Shown here: piece after piece, positions 56,737-64,000 of the stretch
Layout: every line of letters begins with the position of its first letter
Position numbering within the stretch: position 1 is the stretch's first letter
Assembly (NCBI GenBank): GCA_017560255.1
Contig: JAFYOI010000008.1
Coordinates: forward strand, 1-64,000
From: Clostridia bacterium
GTDB lineage: Bacteria; Bacillota; Clostridia; Oscillospirales; Acutalibacteraceae
DNA length: 64,000 bases
Reading direction: 5' to 3'
Notes under the pieces: generated by a model
Database searches by the model: none
What the model was told of the DNA's origin: nothing
Seen by the model: the letters and a program-made list of their open reading frames with translations, nothing else
Program-made: the position numbers and the translations under genes

Positions 56737-57042
56737 TTAATCGTCATCACTTACCAGCAACAGACATCTCATTGATTTTTCCATCCGCGTAAGACCGCGG
56801 CGGATATGTTTGGTTACGTTTGCACGTGAAGTACCGAGAATTTTTGCAATTTGTGAGGAGTTGCAGTTTCTGAAATAATACATATCAACACAGAATTTTT
56901 GCTTTTCCGTCAATTGCTCGTCCATAATATCGTGTATTATAGGAAGTATTTTTTTCGTTGCACCTTTTTTACAGTCTTTAAAAAACGGGCGGTTGGCGGC
57001 AAGGTGATGGGCATACTTGTCCATTTCTTCGTTAAATCTCAT
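56737..57042 (-). CDS. Sigma-region-4-like HTH protein
   Basis: 101 residues. The C-terminal half is a region-4-type helix-turn-helix: LTEKQKFCVDMYYFRNCNSS, then IAKILGTSRANVTKHIRRGL. No region 2 is present, so it cannot act as a full sigma factor. Such proteins are frequent in phages and integrative elements, often as late-gene or excision regulators. Its start overlaps the stop of the 69-residue gene (ATGA), so the two are coupled. It is transcribed away from the XRE/ImmA pair. Confidence 0.78.
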   Translation of the reverse strand: MRFNEEMDKYAHHLAANRPFFKDCKKGATKKILPIIHDIMDEQLTEKQKFCVDMYYFRNCNSSQIAKILGTSRANVTKHIRRGLTRMEKSMRCLLLVSDDD

Positions 57043-57248
57043 TCTTCATCATCTCCGTAGTAATTTTCAAGCAGATGTGCAACGTACTTCATATCGCGTG
57101 ACATATCATACAGTATGAGTAGTTTTCGCCGTACTTTCAGCAGTTCTTCGCCCCGTGCCACTTTCAGCAGCGCCCTTGTCCGTTTGATTGATACCTGGAG
57201 CAGTTCGTCCTGATCCCGATATGTACGTCCTAATTCTTTTAACGTCAT
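57039..57248 (-). CDS. Small helical protein, unknown
   Basis: 69 residues, charged and helical (LGRTYRDQDELLQVSIKRTR, KVRRKLLILYDMSRDMKYVA), ending in an acidic YGDDEE. A hemerythrin-like or antirepressor role cannot be told from the sequence. A strong site, GAGGGGGAAGAAAA, sets the ATG. It is the first gene of the leftward arm of the divergent regulatory switch. Confidence 0.7.
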   Translation of the reverse strand: MTLKELGRTYRDQDELLQVSIKRTRALLKVARGEELLKVRRKLLILYDMSRDMKYVAHLLENYYGDDEE

Positions 57249-57262
57249 TTTTCTTCCCCCTC

Positions 57263-57285
57263 AAATAACACGAAGTGTGTTATTT
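57263..57285. promoter_or_regulatory. Dyad in the leader of the leftward switch genes
   Basis: AAATAACAC pairs with GTGTTATTT around GAAGT. It overlaps the region just before the ribosome site of the 69-residue gene. Confidence 0.55.
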
Positions 57286-57297
57286 TTGATTAAATTT

Positions 57298-57327
57298 TTT
57301 TGCGGAGTTTCTCACTTCTCCGCAAAA
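57298..57327. promoter_or_regulatory. Dyad/hairpin downstream of the leftward promoter
   Basis: TTTTGCGGAG and CTCCGCAAAA are perfect ten-base inverted arms around a ten-base loop. No T run follows on either strand, so it is more likely a repressor site or leader structure than a terminator. Confidence 0.55.
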
Positions 57328-57338
57328 GCCTTGATTCG

Positions 57339-57367
57339 AGAATAGCACAGCAAATTAAGTTGTTCAA
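57339..57367 (-). promoter_or_regulatory. Leftward promoter of the switch
   Basis: On the minus strand: TTGAAC (57362-57367), 17-base spacer, TATTCT (57339-57344). Confidence 0.6.
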
Positions 57368-57394
57368 GGTGTGAATTTTGTCGAAGGGATTTAG

Positions 57395-57412
57395 AGTCCT
57401 AATAATAGGACT
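57395..57412. promoter_or_regulatory. Dyad between the divergent promoters
   Basis: AGTCCTA and TAGGACT are perfect inverted arms around ATAA. It lies between the -35 boxes of the two divergent promoters, a normal place for a repressor operator. Confidence 0.6.
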
Positions 57413-57438
57413 GTAAACGTGAACGTGGGAAAAATTAC

Positions 57439-57467
57439 TTGTAATATGCCACAGTGTGTGTTAAAAT
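57439..57467 (+). promoter_or_regulatory. Rightward promoter of the XRE/ImmA pair
   Basis: TTGTAA (57439-57444), 17-base spacer, TAAAAT (57462-57467). The implied start of transcription near 57474 supports the GTG start at 57488. Confidence 0.65.
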
Positions 57468-57487
57468 TCAACAGGGGTGAGAAAAAA

Positions 57488-57871
57488 GTGCTGGGAGATA
57501 GGATTAAGGAACTGCGGAAGCGAGATAAAATGACACGTAAGGAACTTGCGGCAAGATTGGGTGTTTCATTGAGTACAATCGGTATGTATGAGCAAGGGAA
57601 CAGAACCCCCGACAATGCAAAACTTGAGAAACTCTGTGAGATTTTCAACGTAACTCTTGATTACCTTATGGGTCGCAGGACGATGCAAAGGACGTTGCCG
57701 CACTCAAACGACATTATCGAAACGTTTGACCTTATGGCATCGGACATTCTTGAACACGGGGGACTGATGTTCAACGGTGAGCCGATTGATAAAAATGAGG
57801 TTGAGCGCGTTGTGGAGGCGATGCGTTTGGGTATGATGCTCAGGCTTCAGCAGGATCTGGACAAAAAATAG
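57488..57871 (+). CDS. XRE family repressor (ImmR-like)
   Basis: 127 residues. The helix-turn-helix at the N terminus reads LGDRIKELRKRDKMTRKELA, ARLGVSLSTIGMYEQGNRTP and LCEIFNVTLDYLMG. The C-terminal half is a helical dimerisation or signal region. AGGGGTGAG sets the start at GTG 57488. The gene directly downstream encodes an ImmA/IrrE-type protease, the arrangement of ImmR-ImmA in ICEBs1 and similar elements, where the protease cleaves the repressor upon an inducing signal. Confidence 0.88.
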   Translation: MLGDRIKELRKRDKMTRKELAARLGVSLSTIGMYEQGNRTPDNAKLEKLCEIFNVTLDYLMGRRTMQRTLPHSNDIIETFDLMASDILEHGGLMFNGEPIDKNEVERVVEAMRLGMMLRLQQDLDKK

Positions 57872-57898
57872 TTTTGATTTAATGAGAGGGCTTGAGAA

Positions 57899-58348
57899 AT
57901 GGAGTATGTTAAAAGAATTGTGAATTCTTTGGTGGCTGAAAACGGCACTAACAATCCGTTTGAAATATGCGATGCGCTGGGAGTGTTCGTTTTTTATCCC
58001 GAGTTGCCGGAGAATGTGCAAGGTTTTTACTACAACGTAATGGGATACAAAATAATCGGTATAAATTCTTCGCTTGACGATGAGCAACGTCGCGTTATAT
58101 GCGCGCACGAGTTAGGACATTCGTTGCTTCATCCCGATATGAATGTATTTTTTGCGATGAAGCAGACGAATCTTCTTACGGAGAAGTTTGAACGTGAGGC
58201 GGATTATTTCAGCGCCTGCCTGCTTCTTGACAAGTCCGTTATCAACGAGTTGCGCCGCGGTGCAGAACAGGTGACGGCGAGCGCGCTTTCATCGCTTTGC
58301 CGTATGCCGCAGAAACTCATTGACCTGTGGCTTGAAGGTGTAAAATAA
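57899..58348 (+). CDS. ImmA/IrrE-type metalloprotease
   Basis: 149 residues. The zinc motif ICAHELGHSLLH (H70, E71, H74) and the downstream EREADYFSACLLL, whose glutamate is the third ligand, are the family hallmark. In known systems such proteases inactivate the neighbouring XRE repressor. It follows the XRE gene by 27 bases and ends before a stable hairpin. No integrase, excisionase or conjugation gene is nearby. Confidence 0.9.
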   Translation: MEYVKRIVNSLVAENGTNNPFEICDALGVFVFYPELPENVQGFYYNVMGYKIIGINSSLDDEQRRVICAHELGHSLLHPDMNVFFAMKQTNLLTEKFEREADYFSACLLLDKSVINELRRGAEQVTASALSSLCRMPQKLIDLWLEGVK

Positions 58349-58358
58349 AAATATAATA

Positions 58359-58404
58359 AACTCCGTAAGCATATAGATAGTAGAAAACTTGTGCTTACGG
58401 AGTT
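58359..58404 (+). promoter_or_regulatory. Long hairpin covering the spmA ribosome site
   Basis: AACTCCGTAAGCA (58359-58371) pairs perfectly with TGCTTACGGAGTT (58392-58404). The GGAG of spmA lies within the 3' arm. It could be a terminator for immA (weak T content follows) or a switch that hides the spmA start. Confidence 0.6.
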
Positions 58405-58412
58405 GTGTTATT

Positions 58413-59003
58413 ATGATGAATTACGTGTGGGGCGGAATAGTTATCTTTTCGGTTGTTTGCGCACTTATAGACGGCGGAATGGGCGCGTTGACGTCGGCTA
58501 TCATCGATTCAGGAGAGCAGGCGTTGACGATTTTCCTCGGCTTGTACGGAATGATGGCGTTATGGGGCGGGCTTATGAAGATTGCCGAGAGTGCGGGCGT
58601 GACAGATTTTATCGCGCGGATAGCGTATCCGTTTTTGCGGTTTCTGTTTCCAAAATTAAAAAAAGGCGGTAGGGAAATACAGGCGATTTCAATGAATATC
58701 ACTGCCAACCTTTTTGGAATTGGCAATGCGGCAACACCGTTGGGGATTGATGCAATGCGAAAACTGCAACTGATAAATCCCGACAAAAACGTTGCAACGG
58801 ACGAAATGATTGTTTTCGTAGTTATGAATAGCGCAAGTATGCGCCTGATTCCAACAACGGTTGCTATGCTCAGGGCAAATCACGGCAGTAAAAATCCAAT
58901 GGAAATTCTGCTTCCCTCCATAATAACTTCGGCTTGTGCGCTGACGGTAGGGCTTATCTGCACAAAACTATACGGCAGATTTTGTCGGAGGGGACGGGTA
59001 TGA
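58413..59003 (+). CDS. spmA: Spore maturation protein A
   Basis: 196 residues with several membrane helices. YVWGGIVIFSVVCALIDGGM, LYGMMALWGGLMKIAESAGV and AISMNITANLFGIGNAATPLG with LGIDAM are the SpmA nucleoside-recognition (Gate) domain motifs. With SpmB it is needed for full dehydration of the spore core. GGAG at 58399-58402 is the ribosome site for ATG 58413. It overlaps spmB by four bases (ATGA). Confidence 0.93.
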   Translation: MMNYVWGGIVIFSVVCALIDGGMGALTSAIIDSGEQALTIFLGLYGMMALWGGLMKIAESAGVTDFIARIAYPFLRFLFPKLKKGGREIQAISMNITANLFGIGNAATPLGIDAMRKLQLINPDKNVATDEMIVFVVMNSASMRLIPTTVAMLRANHGSKNPMEILLPSIITSACALTVGLICTKLYGRFCRRGRV

Positions 59004-59518
59004 GTAACTTTGGTGCATACGCCCTGCCAATATTGATAGCGGTTATAGTGATATGCGGTATAATAAAAAAAGTCGGCGTCTTTGACTGCTTTACTGATGG
59101 TGTAAAACAATTGCTTACGTCGTCTTTAGGAATACTTCCCTCACTTATGGGGCTGATTTTTGCGGTCAGCCTTCTGAAAGCGTCGGGAGGACTTGATTTA
59201 ATTGTAAAATTACTGACCCCCGTTGCCGAATTTCTCGGTATACCATCGCAGGCGATGCCCCTTGCAGTTGTATCACCCGTTTCGGGTAGCGGCAGTCTTG
59301 CCGTGTTTGAGGGAATACTCAGTGAATTTGGACCCGACAGTTTTATCGGGCGGGTGGCATCGGTAATGGTCGGGTCGAGCGAAACCTCGCTCTACGCCGT
59401 TACGGTCTATTACGGTGCGGTTGCCGTCAAACGTACCCGCCATACGATTGCGGCTGCGCTTACTGCGGATATGACCTGTTTCATCGTCAGCGCTATGACG
59501 GTGCGGCTGTTTATGTAA
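59000..59518 (+). CDS. spmB: Spore maturation protein B
   Basis: 172 residues. SNFGAYALPILIAVIVICGI and FDCFTDGVKQLL, then PLAVVSPVSGSGSLAVFEGIL and SVMVGSSETSLYAVTVYYGA, are the SpmB Gate-domain signatures. The start is ATG 59000, overlapping the spmA stop, with GGAGGGGA upstream. It ends immediately next to the convergent XRE gene, the two stop codons abutting. Confidence 0.93.
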   Translation: MSNFGAYALPILIAVIVICGIIKKVGVFDCFTDGVKQLLTSSLGILPSLMGLIFAVSLLKASGGLDLIVKLLTPVAEFLGIPSQAMPLAVVSPVSGSGSLAVFEGILSEFGPDSFIGRVASVMVGSSETSLYAVTVYYGAVAVKRTRHTIAAALTADMTCFIVSAMTVRLFM

Positions 59519-60082
59519 TTATGCTTTGAATTCGTTAATAAATTCACTGAAATATTTTTCAGACAATTCAATAGTTGAAGCAACACAGGGCGCATATTCA
59601 GTGTCATTTTTTAACTCCGTTGAAAGTTTTGAAATGTTGTAAAGTTGATTTTTTTGCATCAATTCGGAGATTTCAAGAGTGATATGCGTTTTAACTTTAT
59701 TTTTCGACGGTGCTTTAAGGTTGAGCGCGAAAACGAGATTATACATTGATAAAGTAACGTATTTTTGGACCGCATCAATGAGTTTTTTGTTGCCCGTATT
59801 GATAACGGTGTCCATCACGTTGCTAACACAGTCGCGCATATTTTCAAAGTCGCTGCCGCTGTTTACGGCTTTGTTTCGCACGTCACTGCAACCGAGGAGA
59901 TAGTCGCAACTTACACCGTAGTAATTGGCGATTGTTATGAGCAGGTCAAGACTGCATTCTCTCACGCCCTTTTCGTAGTGGGAGAGGAGTGCCTGAGAAA
60001 TATTAAGGTCAAGCGCAACAACCTTCTGACTTAATTTGCGCTCCTTACGAAGTGCAGTAAGGATGACGGGAAAGCGACTCAT
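59519..60082 (-). CDS. XRE family transcriptional regulator
   Basis: 187 residues. N-terminal helix-turn-helix: LTALRKERKLSQKVVALDLN, then ISQALLSHYEKGVRECSLDL and NYYGVSCDYLLGCSD. The rest (from about 70) is helical and has no recognised domain. CGGAGGTAATTTTT sets the start at ATG 60082. Two palindromes lie in its upstream region, across its promoter, which suggests self-repression and possible control of the divergent histidine phosphatase gene. Confidence 0.85.
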   Translation of the reverse strand: MSRFPVILTALRKERKLSQKVVALDLNISQALLSHYEKGVRECSLDLLITIANYYGVSCDYLLGCSDVRNKAVNSGSDFENMRDCVSNVMDTVINTGNKKLIDAVQKYVTLSMYNLVFALNLKAPSKNKVKTHITLEISELMQKNQLYNISKLSTELKNDTEYAPCVASTIELSEKYFSEFINEFKA

Positions 60083-60106
60083 AAAAATTACCTCCGAAAT
60101 GAAAAA

Positions 60107-60147
60107 ATTATACAATTTGTATAATGGAATTGTATTATACTATACAA
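60107..60147. promoter_or_regulatory. Two related palindromes, probable XRE operators
   Basis: ATTATACAATTTGTATAAT (60107-60125) has nine-base arms around one base; TTGTATTATACTATACAA (60130-60147) has six-base arms. Both are built from the half-site TTGTAT. They sit between the divergent genes, and a minus-strand TATAAT with TTTACT 17 bases away overlaps the second. Confidence 0.7.
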
Positions 60148-60206
60148 AAGTGATAAAGTAAATTGTCAAAAAAAACTAAATTTAGCAAGGAGTTTTTGGA
60201 TAAATT

Positions 60207-60836
60207 ATGAAAACCTATAAAATACATCTGATTCGTCACGCATTAACACAGGGAAATATTGAGGCAAGGTATATCGGTCACACGGATTTGCCCGCCGTTG
60301 AGGAGGGACTTGAAATAATCCGTGAGTTGAGGGAACAGGGATTGTACCCCAAGGCGCAGGCGTGTCTGACAAGTCCTCTTACCCGTTGTGTGCAGACGGC
60401 AAGGGCAATTTATCCCGAACTTCAGCCGCTTGAAATTCCCGACCTAATTGAGTACAATTTTGGCGAGTTTGAGGGCAGAACTGCGGATGAACTTGTTGAT
60501 AACGAGAGTTTCAAGCAGTGGCTTCGCGGCGGGGCGGATGCAAAACCCGCGTACGGAGAATCAAATGAAGATTTTACAAAACGTATACAAAAGGCGTTTT
60601 GTGCCGTAGTTGACGGCCTTATGAAAACGGGAACAACCGAGGCGGCAATCGTCACCCACGCGGGTGTAATAATGACCATTCTTTCTTCTTTCGGAATTCC
60701 CGAGTTGCCGATGAGCGAATGGACTATGGAGGGCGGAGCAGGTTACACAATCCGCGTTACACCTACAATTTGGATGCGTGGACAAAAGTTTGAAGTAATC
60801 GACTATTTCCCGTCCGAGAGAGATACAGAGGAGTAA
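60207..60836 (+). CDS. Histidine phosphatase (phosphoglycerate-mutase-like)
   Basis: 209 residues. The catalytic motif reads HLIRHALTQGNIEARYIG (R-H-A in place of R-H-G), with SPLTRCVQTA, the acid/base glutamate in EYNFGEFEGRT and the second histidine in IVTHAGVIM. Members dephosphorylate sugar phosphates, alpha-ribazole phosphate or nucleotides; no cobalamin genes are nearby, so the substrate is open. AAGGAG is 14 bases before the ATG, rather distant. It is followed at one base by the P-type ATPase gene. Confidence 0.88.
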   Translation: MKTYKIHLIRHALTQGNIEARYIGHTDLPAVEEGLEIIRELREQGLYPKAQACLTSPLTRCVQTARAIYPELQPLEIPDLIEYNFGEFEGRTADELVDNESFKQWLRGGADAKPAYGESNEDFTKRIQKAFCAVVDGLMKTGTTEAAIVTHAGVIMTILSSFGIPELPMSEWTMEGGAGYTIRVTPTIWMRGQKFEVIDYFPSERDTEE

Positions 60837-60837
60837 T

Positions 60838-63216
60838 ATGATAACTGAAAATCAGGTCGGCAAAAAGGAAAATTTTGTCGGGTTGACGGATGAGCAGGTA
60901 AGCGAGCGTGTAAGTCAGGGTCTTAGTAACGTTTCTGTTATCCCACCTTACAAGACGGGTGCACAGATTATCTTTTCAAACGTCTTTACATATTTTAATT
61001 TTATCTTTGTGGCTTTTGCTGTGTTGCTGATTATCGTCGGCTCATACAAGAGCCTTACTTTCGTGCCTGTAATTGTGTTAAATTCGCTGATAGGAATTGT
61101 GCAGGAATTCCGTGCAAAGAAGATTCTTGACAAATTGACGATAGTAAGCGCACCGAAAGCGACGGTTATACGAAACGGAAATGAAATGCAGATCAATTCC
61201 GAAGAATTGGTACGTGACGATATAGTCGTGTTTGGTGCGGGTAATCAGATTTGCGCCGACGGAATTGTTGTGGGCGGTCAGGCAAAGGTGAACGAGTCGC
61301 TCCTTACGGGGGAATCAACTCAGATTATAAAGAATGAGGGTGATAAACTCCTTTCGGGTAGTTTCGTAACGTCGGGCAGGTGTATCGCACGCCTTGAAAA
61401 AGTCGGGGCGGAGTCGTACGCGTCAAGGCTTGCTGTTGAGGCGAAAAAATCCGACGGTGTGGGTAAACCCGAAATGATGCGTTCACTTGATAAAATAATT
61501 AAATTCGTTGGCATAGTGCTCATACCCATTGGTGTTGCGCTGATGCTCATATCGATGCTGGTAATAAAAAACGATTTTAAACAGAGTGTTGATTCAACCG
61601 TTGCGGCACTTATCGGTATGGTGCCCGAGGGGTTGTATCTGCTTGCAAGTGTGGCGCTTGTTATGAGCGCGGTTAAACTTGCATATCGCAAAGTTTTGAC
61701 TCACGATATGAAATGCATTGAGGCGCTTGCGCGTGTTGACGTGCTTTGTGTTGACAAGACGGGTACCATAACAAGTCCCGAAATGGCGGTTAATACGATT
61801 GTGCCGCTTAACGATTACGACGCCGACAAATATCCCTCGCTTGAACAGGCGGTGGGTGATTTTGCAAACTGGATGTACAGCGATAATGAAACCGCTCTTG
61901 CGCTTAAAAGATATTTTGACGGCAGGGAGTGTTCGGTGCGAAAGGCCGACAACGTGACTGCGTTTTCTCCCGAGTTCAAGTATAGCAGCGTGACCTTCGG
62001 TTCGGTTCATTACGTAATGGGGTCACCCGAATTTCTGCTTCGTGATAAATACGAATCGGTCAGTGAACAAGGCAGGCTTTACTTTGAAACGGGGCTTCGA
62101 GTGTTGCTTTTCGGAACTTGTGAAAATCAGCCCGACGGCAATGAAATAATCGGAGAAGTGACACCCCTCGGCCTGATTGTTTTTGAAAATCCCGTGCGTG
62201 AGGGCGCGTATGAAACGTTTAAATATTTTGATGAGCAGGGTGTTGAAATCAAGGTAATATCGGGCGATAATCCACTTACGGTTTCCCTTACGGCTCAGCG
62301 GGCGGGAATTAAAAACGCCGACAAATACGTTGATGCCTCAACTCTCACAACGCCCGAAAAAGTGTCGCAAGCGCTTCGTGAATGTGCCGTGTTCGGCAGG
62401 GTAACGCCCGAACAGAAACGTGAATTTATCCGTGAACTCAAAGCGCAGGGCAGGACGGTTGCAATGACGGGCGATGGAGTAAACGACGTACTTGCGCTCA
62501 AAGATGCAGATTGCAGTATTGCGATGGCATCGGGCAGTGATGCGGCGGCGCAGGCGTCACAACTCGTTTTGCTTGATTCCGATTTTTCCGCTATGCCGTC
62601 GGTTGTCCTTGAGGGCAGACGTGTTGTAAACAATATCAGACGTGCAGGCAGTCTTTTCCTTGTTAAGAATATTTTTTCAATATTGACGGCTTTACTGTCG
62701 ATTTTTGCAGCCTTTACTTATCCTCTCATTCCGTCGCAGATTACGCTTGTCAGTGTTTTCACAATCGGTGCGCCCGGATTTTTATTCGCGCTTGAAACCG
62801 ATAAAAACAGAATAACGGAAAACTTCATCCTCTCCGTTGTCAAGAATGCCGTACCCGCGGGAATTACGGACTTTCTGCTTGTCGGTGCACTAATGGTGTT
62901 GCAAAGCGTTATAGGGTTTCCGATTGAGCAGATTTCAACCGCAGCAACGTTCATTCTCTGTGCGGTGGGTGTTGTAATGCTTTGCAAAACGGCGCAGCCG
63001 CTCAATCTTTACAGAGCGGGTATAATCGTTGTGATGATTATAGGCATTATTCTTGCGGCGTCTATCTTGTGGAGTTTCCTTTTTGACTTCGTTGCGCTTT
63101 CGCTGACGTCGCTTGTTGTTACCGTGTGCCTGTCGCTCGCATCAATACCGCTTATGATATGTTTTACAAATATAATCCGTTTCTTAGAGAAACGCTTTAA
63201 CAATGTACATTCATAA
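60838..63216 (+). CDS. Cation-translocating P-type ATPase
   Basis: 792 residues. Key sites: TGES (157-160) in the actuator domain, GMVPEGLYLLAS (PEGL 263-266) in membrane helix 4, the phosphorylated D306 in CVDKTGT, and TGDGVNDVLALKDAD in the hinge. There is no N-terminal metal-binding domain, so it is not a heavy-metal pump. The PEGL helix and overall length are as in Firmicutes pumps of the Ca2+/Mg2+ type, but the ion cannot be fixed from sequence alone. GAGGAG inside the previous gene's last codons is its ribosome site, so translation is coupled. Confidence 0.9.
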   Translation: MITENQVGKKENFVGLTDEQVSERVSQGLSNVSVIPPYKTGAQIIFSNVFTYFNFIFVAFAVLLIIVGSYKSLTFVPVIVLNSLIGIVQEFRAKKILDKLTIVSAPKATVIRNGNEMQINSEELVRDDIVVFGAGNQICADGIVVGGQAKVNESLLTGESTQIIKNEGDKLLSGSFVTSGRCIARLEKVGAESYASRLAVEAKKSDGVGKPEMMRSLDKIIKFVGIVLIPIGVALMLISMLVIKNDFKQSVDSTVAALIGMVPEGLYLLASVALVMSAVKLAYRKVLTHDMKCIEALARVDVLCVDKTGTITSPEMAVNTIVPLNDYDADKYPSLEQAVGDFANWMYSDNETALALKRYFDGRECSVRKADNVTAFSPEFKYSSVTFGSVHYVMGSPEFLLRDKYESVSEQGRLYFETGLRVLLFGTCENQPDGNEIIGEVTPLGLIVFENPVREGAYETFKYFDEQGVEIKVISGDNPLTVSLTAQRAGIKNADKYVDASTLTTPEKVSQALRECAVFGRVTPEQKREFIRELKAQGRTVAMTGDGVNDVLALKDADCSIAMASGSDAAAQASQLVLLDSDFSAMPSVVLEGRRVVNNIRRAGSLFLVKNIFSILTALLSIFAAFTYPLIPSQITLVSVFTIGAPGFLFALETDKNRITENFILSVVKNAVPAGITDFLLVGALMVLQSVIGFPIEQISTAATFILCAVGVVMLCKTAQPLNLYRAGIIVVMIIGIILAASILWSFLFDFVALSLTSLVVTVCLSLASIPLMICFTNIIRFLEKRFNNVHS

Positions 63217-63224
63217 AATATCTG

Positions 63225-63253
63225 TTGACAAAATGCAATTTAAAAGATATAAT
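63225..63253 (+). promoter_or_regulatory. Promoter of the leuA T-box leader
   Basis: TTGACA (63225-63230), 17-base spacer, TATAAT (63248-63253), close to consensus. Confidence 0.9.
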
Positions 63254-63261
63254 AATATAAC

Positions 63262-63520
63262 TTTAATATAGTCAAAGGCTATGAAGAGGCAAAGACGGTT
63301 TGCCGCACGTACAGAGAGCCAACGGTTTGGTGGAAGTTGGCGGTGTGCTTGCCGTGTATAACTCACCTTGGAGCCGCCCGTCCGAATTTTTAAGACGTGC
63401 CGTTAGTCGCGTTAAGACTCAGGTTTTTGACCTTTGAGGGTTGCGTTGCAACTGAATTTGGGTGGTACCACGGAAGATTTTTTCGTCCCTTGTTTTTTAA
63501 CAGGGGACTTATTTTTTTAT
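63262..63520 (+). ncRNA. Leucine T-box riboswitch
   Basis: The leader has stem I elements (AGAGAGCC...GGTGGAAGTTGGC), a specifier loop with ACTCACCTTGGAG giving the codon CTC (63362-63364), and the T-box core GGGTGGTACCACGG (63460-63473), whose TGGT complements an ACCA tRNA end as in tRNA-Leu. A terminator follows: GTCCC-TTGTT/AACA-GGGGAC (63485-63508) plus TTATTTTTTT. Uncharged tRNA-Leu should allow read-through into leuA. Confidence 0.95.
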
Positions 63521-63538
63521 CTCACAGGAGGATTACTT

Positions 63539-64000
63539 ATGCAGGGATTCCAAAAATATCTGCCGTTTCAGCAGATAAAGATAACGGACAGACAATGGCC
63601 GAGCAAGGTTATTGACAAAGCGCCTATCTGGTGCAGCGTTGACCTTCGTGACGGCAATCAGGCGCTTGTTGACCCGATGAGCCTTGAAGAAAAGTTGATA
63701 ATGTTCAAATCGCTTATAGATATCGGATTTAAGGAGATTGAAGTTGGCTTCCCCTCCGCTTCCGAAACGGAGTATGAGATTCTCAGAGCGCTTATCGATG
63801 GCGGTCATATCCCCGACGACGTTACGATTCAGGTGCTCGTGCAGGCGAGAGAGCATCTTATCAAAAAGACTTTTGAGGCAATCAAAGGCGCAAAAAACGT
63901 AATAATTCACTTCTACAATTCGACTTCCACTCTCCAACGTAAAGTTGTTTTCCAAAAGGAGATGGACGGTATTATTGAAATTGCCGCAGAGGGAGCAAAA
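63539..64000 (+). CDS. leuA: 2-isopropylmalate synthase, partial
   Basis: The first 154 codons are present; the gene runs off the window. [19 protein letters not shown] carries the metal- and substrate-binding Arg-Asp pair, and [20 protein letters not shown] and [10 protein letters not shown] match the long (type 2, yeast-like) LeuA group, which begins with [19 protein letters not shown]. It condenses acetyl-CoA with 2-ketoisovalerate, the first step of leucine synthesis. CAGGAGGATTACTT sets the ATG. It is controlled by the leucine T-box just upstream. Confidence 0.95.
   Translation, partial: MQGFQKYLPFQQIKITDRQWPSKVIDKAPIWCSVDLRDGNQALVDPMSLEEKLIMFKSLIDIGFKEIEVGFPSASETEYEILRALIDGGHIPDDVTIQVLVQAREHLIKKTFEAIKGAKNVIIHFYNSTSTLQRKVVFQKEMDGIIEIAAEGAK

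Overview
The window reads as a chromosomal segment of an endospore-forming, Gram-positive anaerobe of the class Clostridia, most likely of the Ruminococcaceae/Oscillospiraceae type. The evidence is a spoIIAA-spoIIAB-sigF operon, spmA-spmB, a T-box leader and a TPP riboswitch, strong purine-rich Shine-Dalgarno sites throughout, GTG and TTG starts, and low-to-moderate GC. Secreted or surface proteins with long poly-threonine tails occur repeatedly, a habit seen in ruminococci. The species assignment is inference; no rRNA is present.

Layout. 1-300: tRNA-Phe, tRNA-Gly and tRNA-Cys. 300-800: a cluster of short palindromes next to a broken four-helix-bundle gene, probably a decayed mobile or repeat locus. 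800-2140: three small membrane proteins of unknown role. 2200-12500 (minus strand): a DUF218 protein, a MATE exporter, a threonine aldolase operon, RNase Y, the spoIIA sporulation operon, a tiny Thr-rich peptide gene, dus and a large membrane protein. 12800-14080: a secreted PHB-depolymerase-like esterase with a poly-Thr tail. 14170-16730: a YmfF/YmfH peptidase pair. 16900-20920: a membrane-anchored foldase-like protein, malic enzyme, a possible structured RNA, DUF2695, and a DUF559 nuclease gene bracketed by inverted repeats. 21150-27810: the full atpIBEFHAGDC ATP synthase operon, with a c subunit carrying two carboxylates and a short epsilon. 28000-33900: a phosphoesterase, purC, a YitT protein, two zinc-ribbon membrane proteins, and a PadR-DUF1700-DUF4097 operon. 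33990-37030: a TPP-riboswitch-controlled ABC importer for a thiamine precursor. 37100-40314: an SDR enzyme, a GMP synthase without glutaminase domain and a three-gene unknown cluster. 40397-44020: a YfcE phosphoesterase, an M14 carboxypeptidase, a Nudix hydrolase and a DUF6056 membrane protein. 44040-48100: GluRS, GlnRS and a PASTA protein. 48160-55100: a surface-polysaccharide locus (HAD phosphatase, GT4, a 915-residue CgeB-like glycosyltransferase, a TagH-like ATPase, a WecC-like dehydrogenase). 55180-56520: HtrA. 56730-58350: a divergent XRE/ImmA-type regulatory switch. 58410-60080: spmA-spmB and an XRE regulator. 60200-64000: a histidine phosphatase, a P-type ATPase and a leucine T-box ahead of leuA, which runs off the end.

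Most of the window is ordinary core genome. The points worth following up are: the likely Na+-type two-carboxylate c ring paired with an epsilon lacking its inhibitory domain; the DUF559 cassette with matching inverted ends; the multi-stem RNA candidate after malic enzyme; the stranded ImmR/ImmA-like switch with three dyads; the split GMP synthase; the uncharacterised three-gene cluster at 39263-40314; and several promoters that overlap dyads or terminators. I saw no CRISPR array, integrase or transposase.
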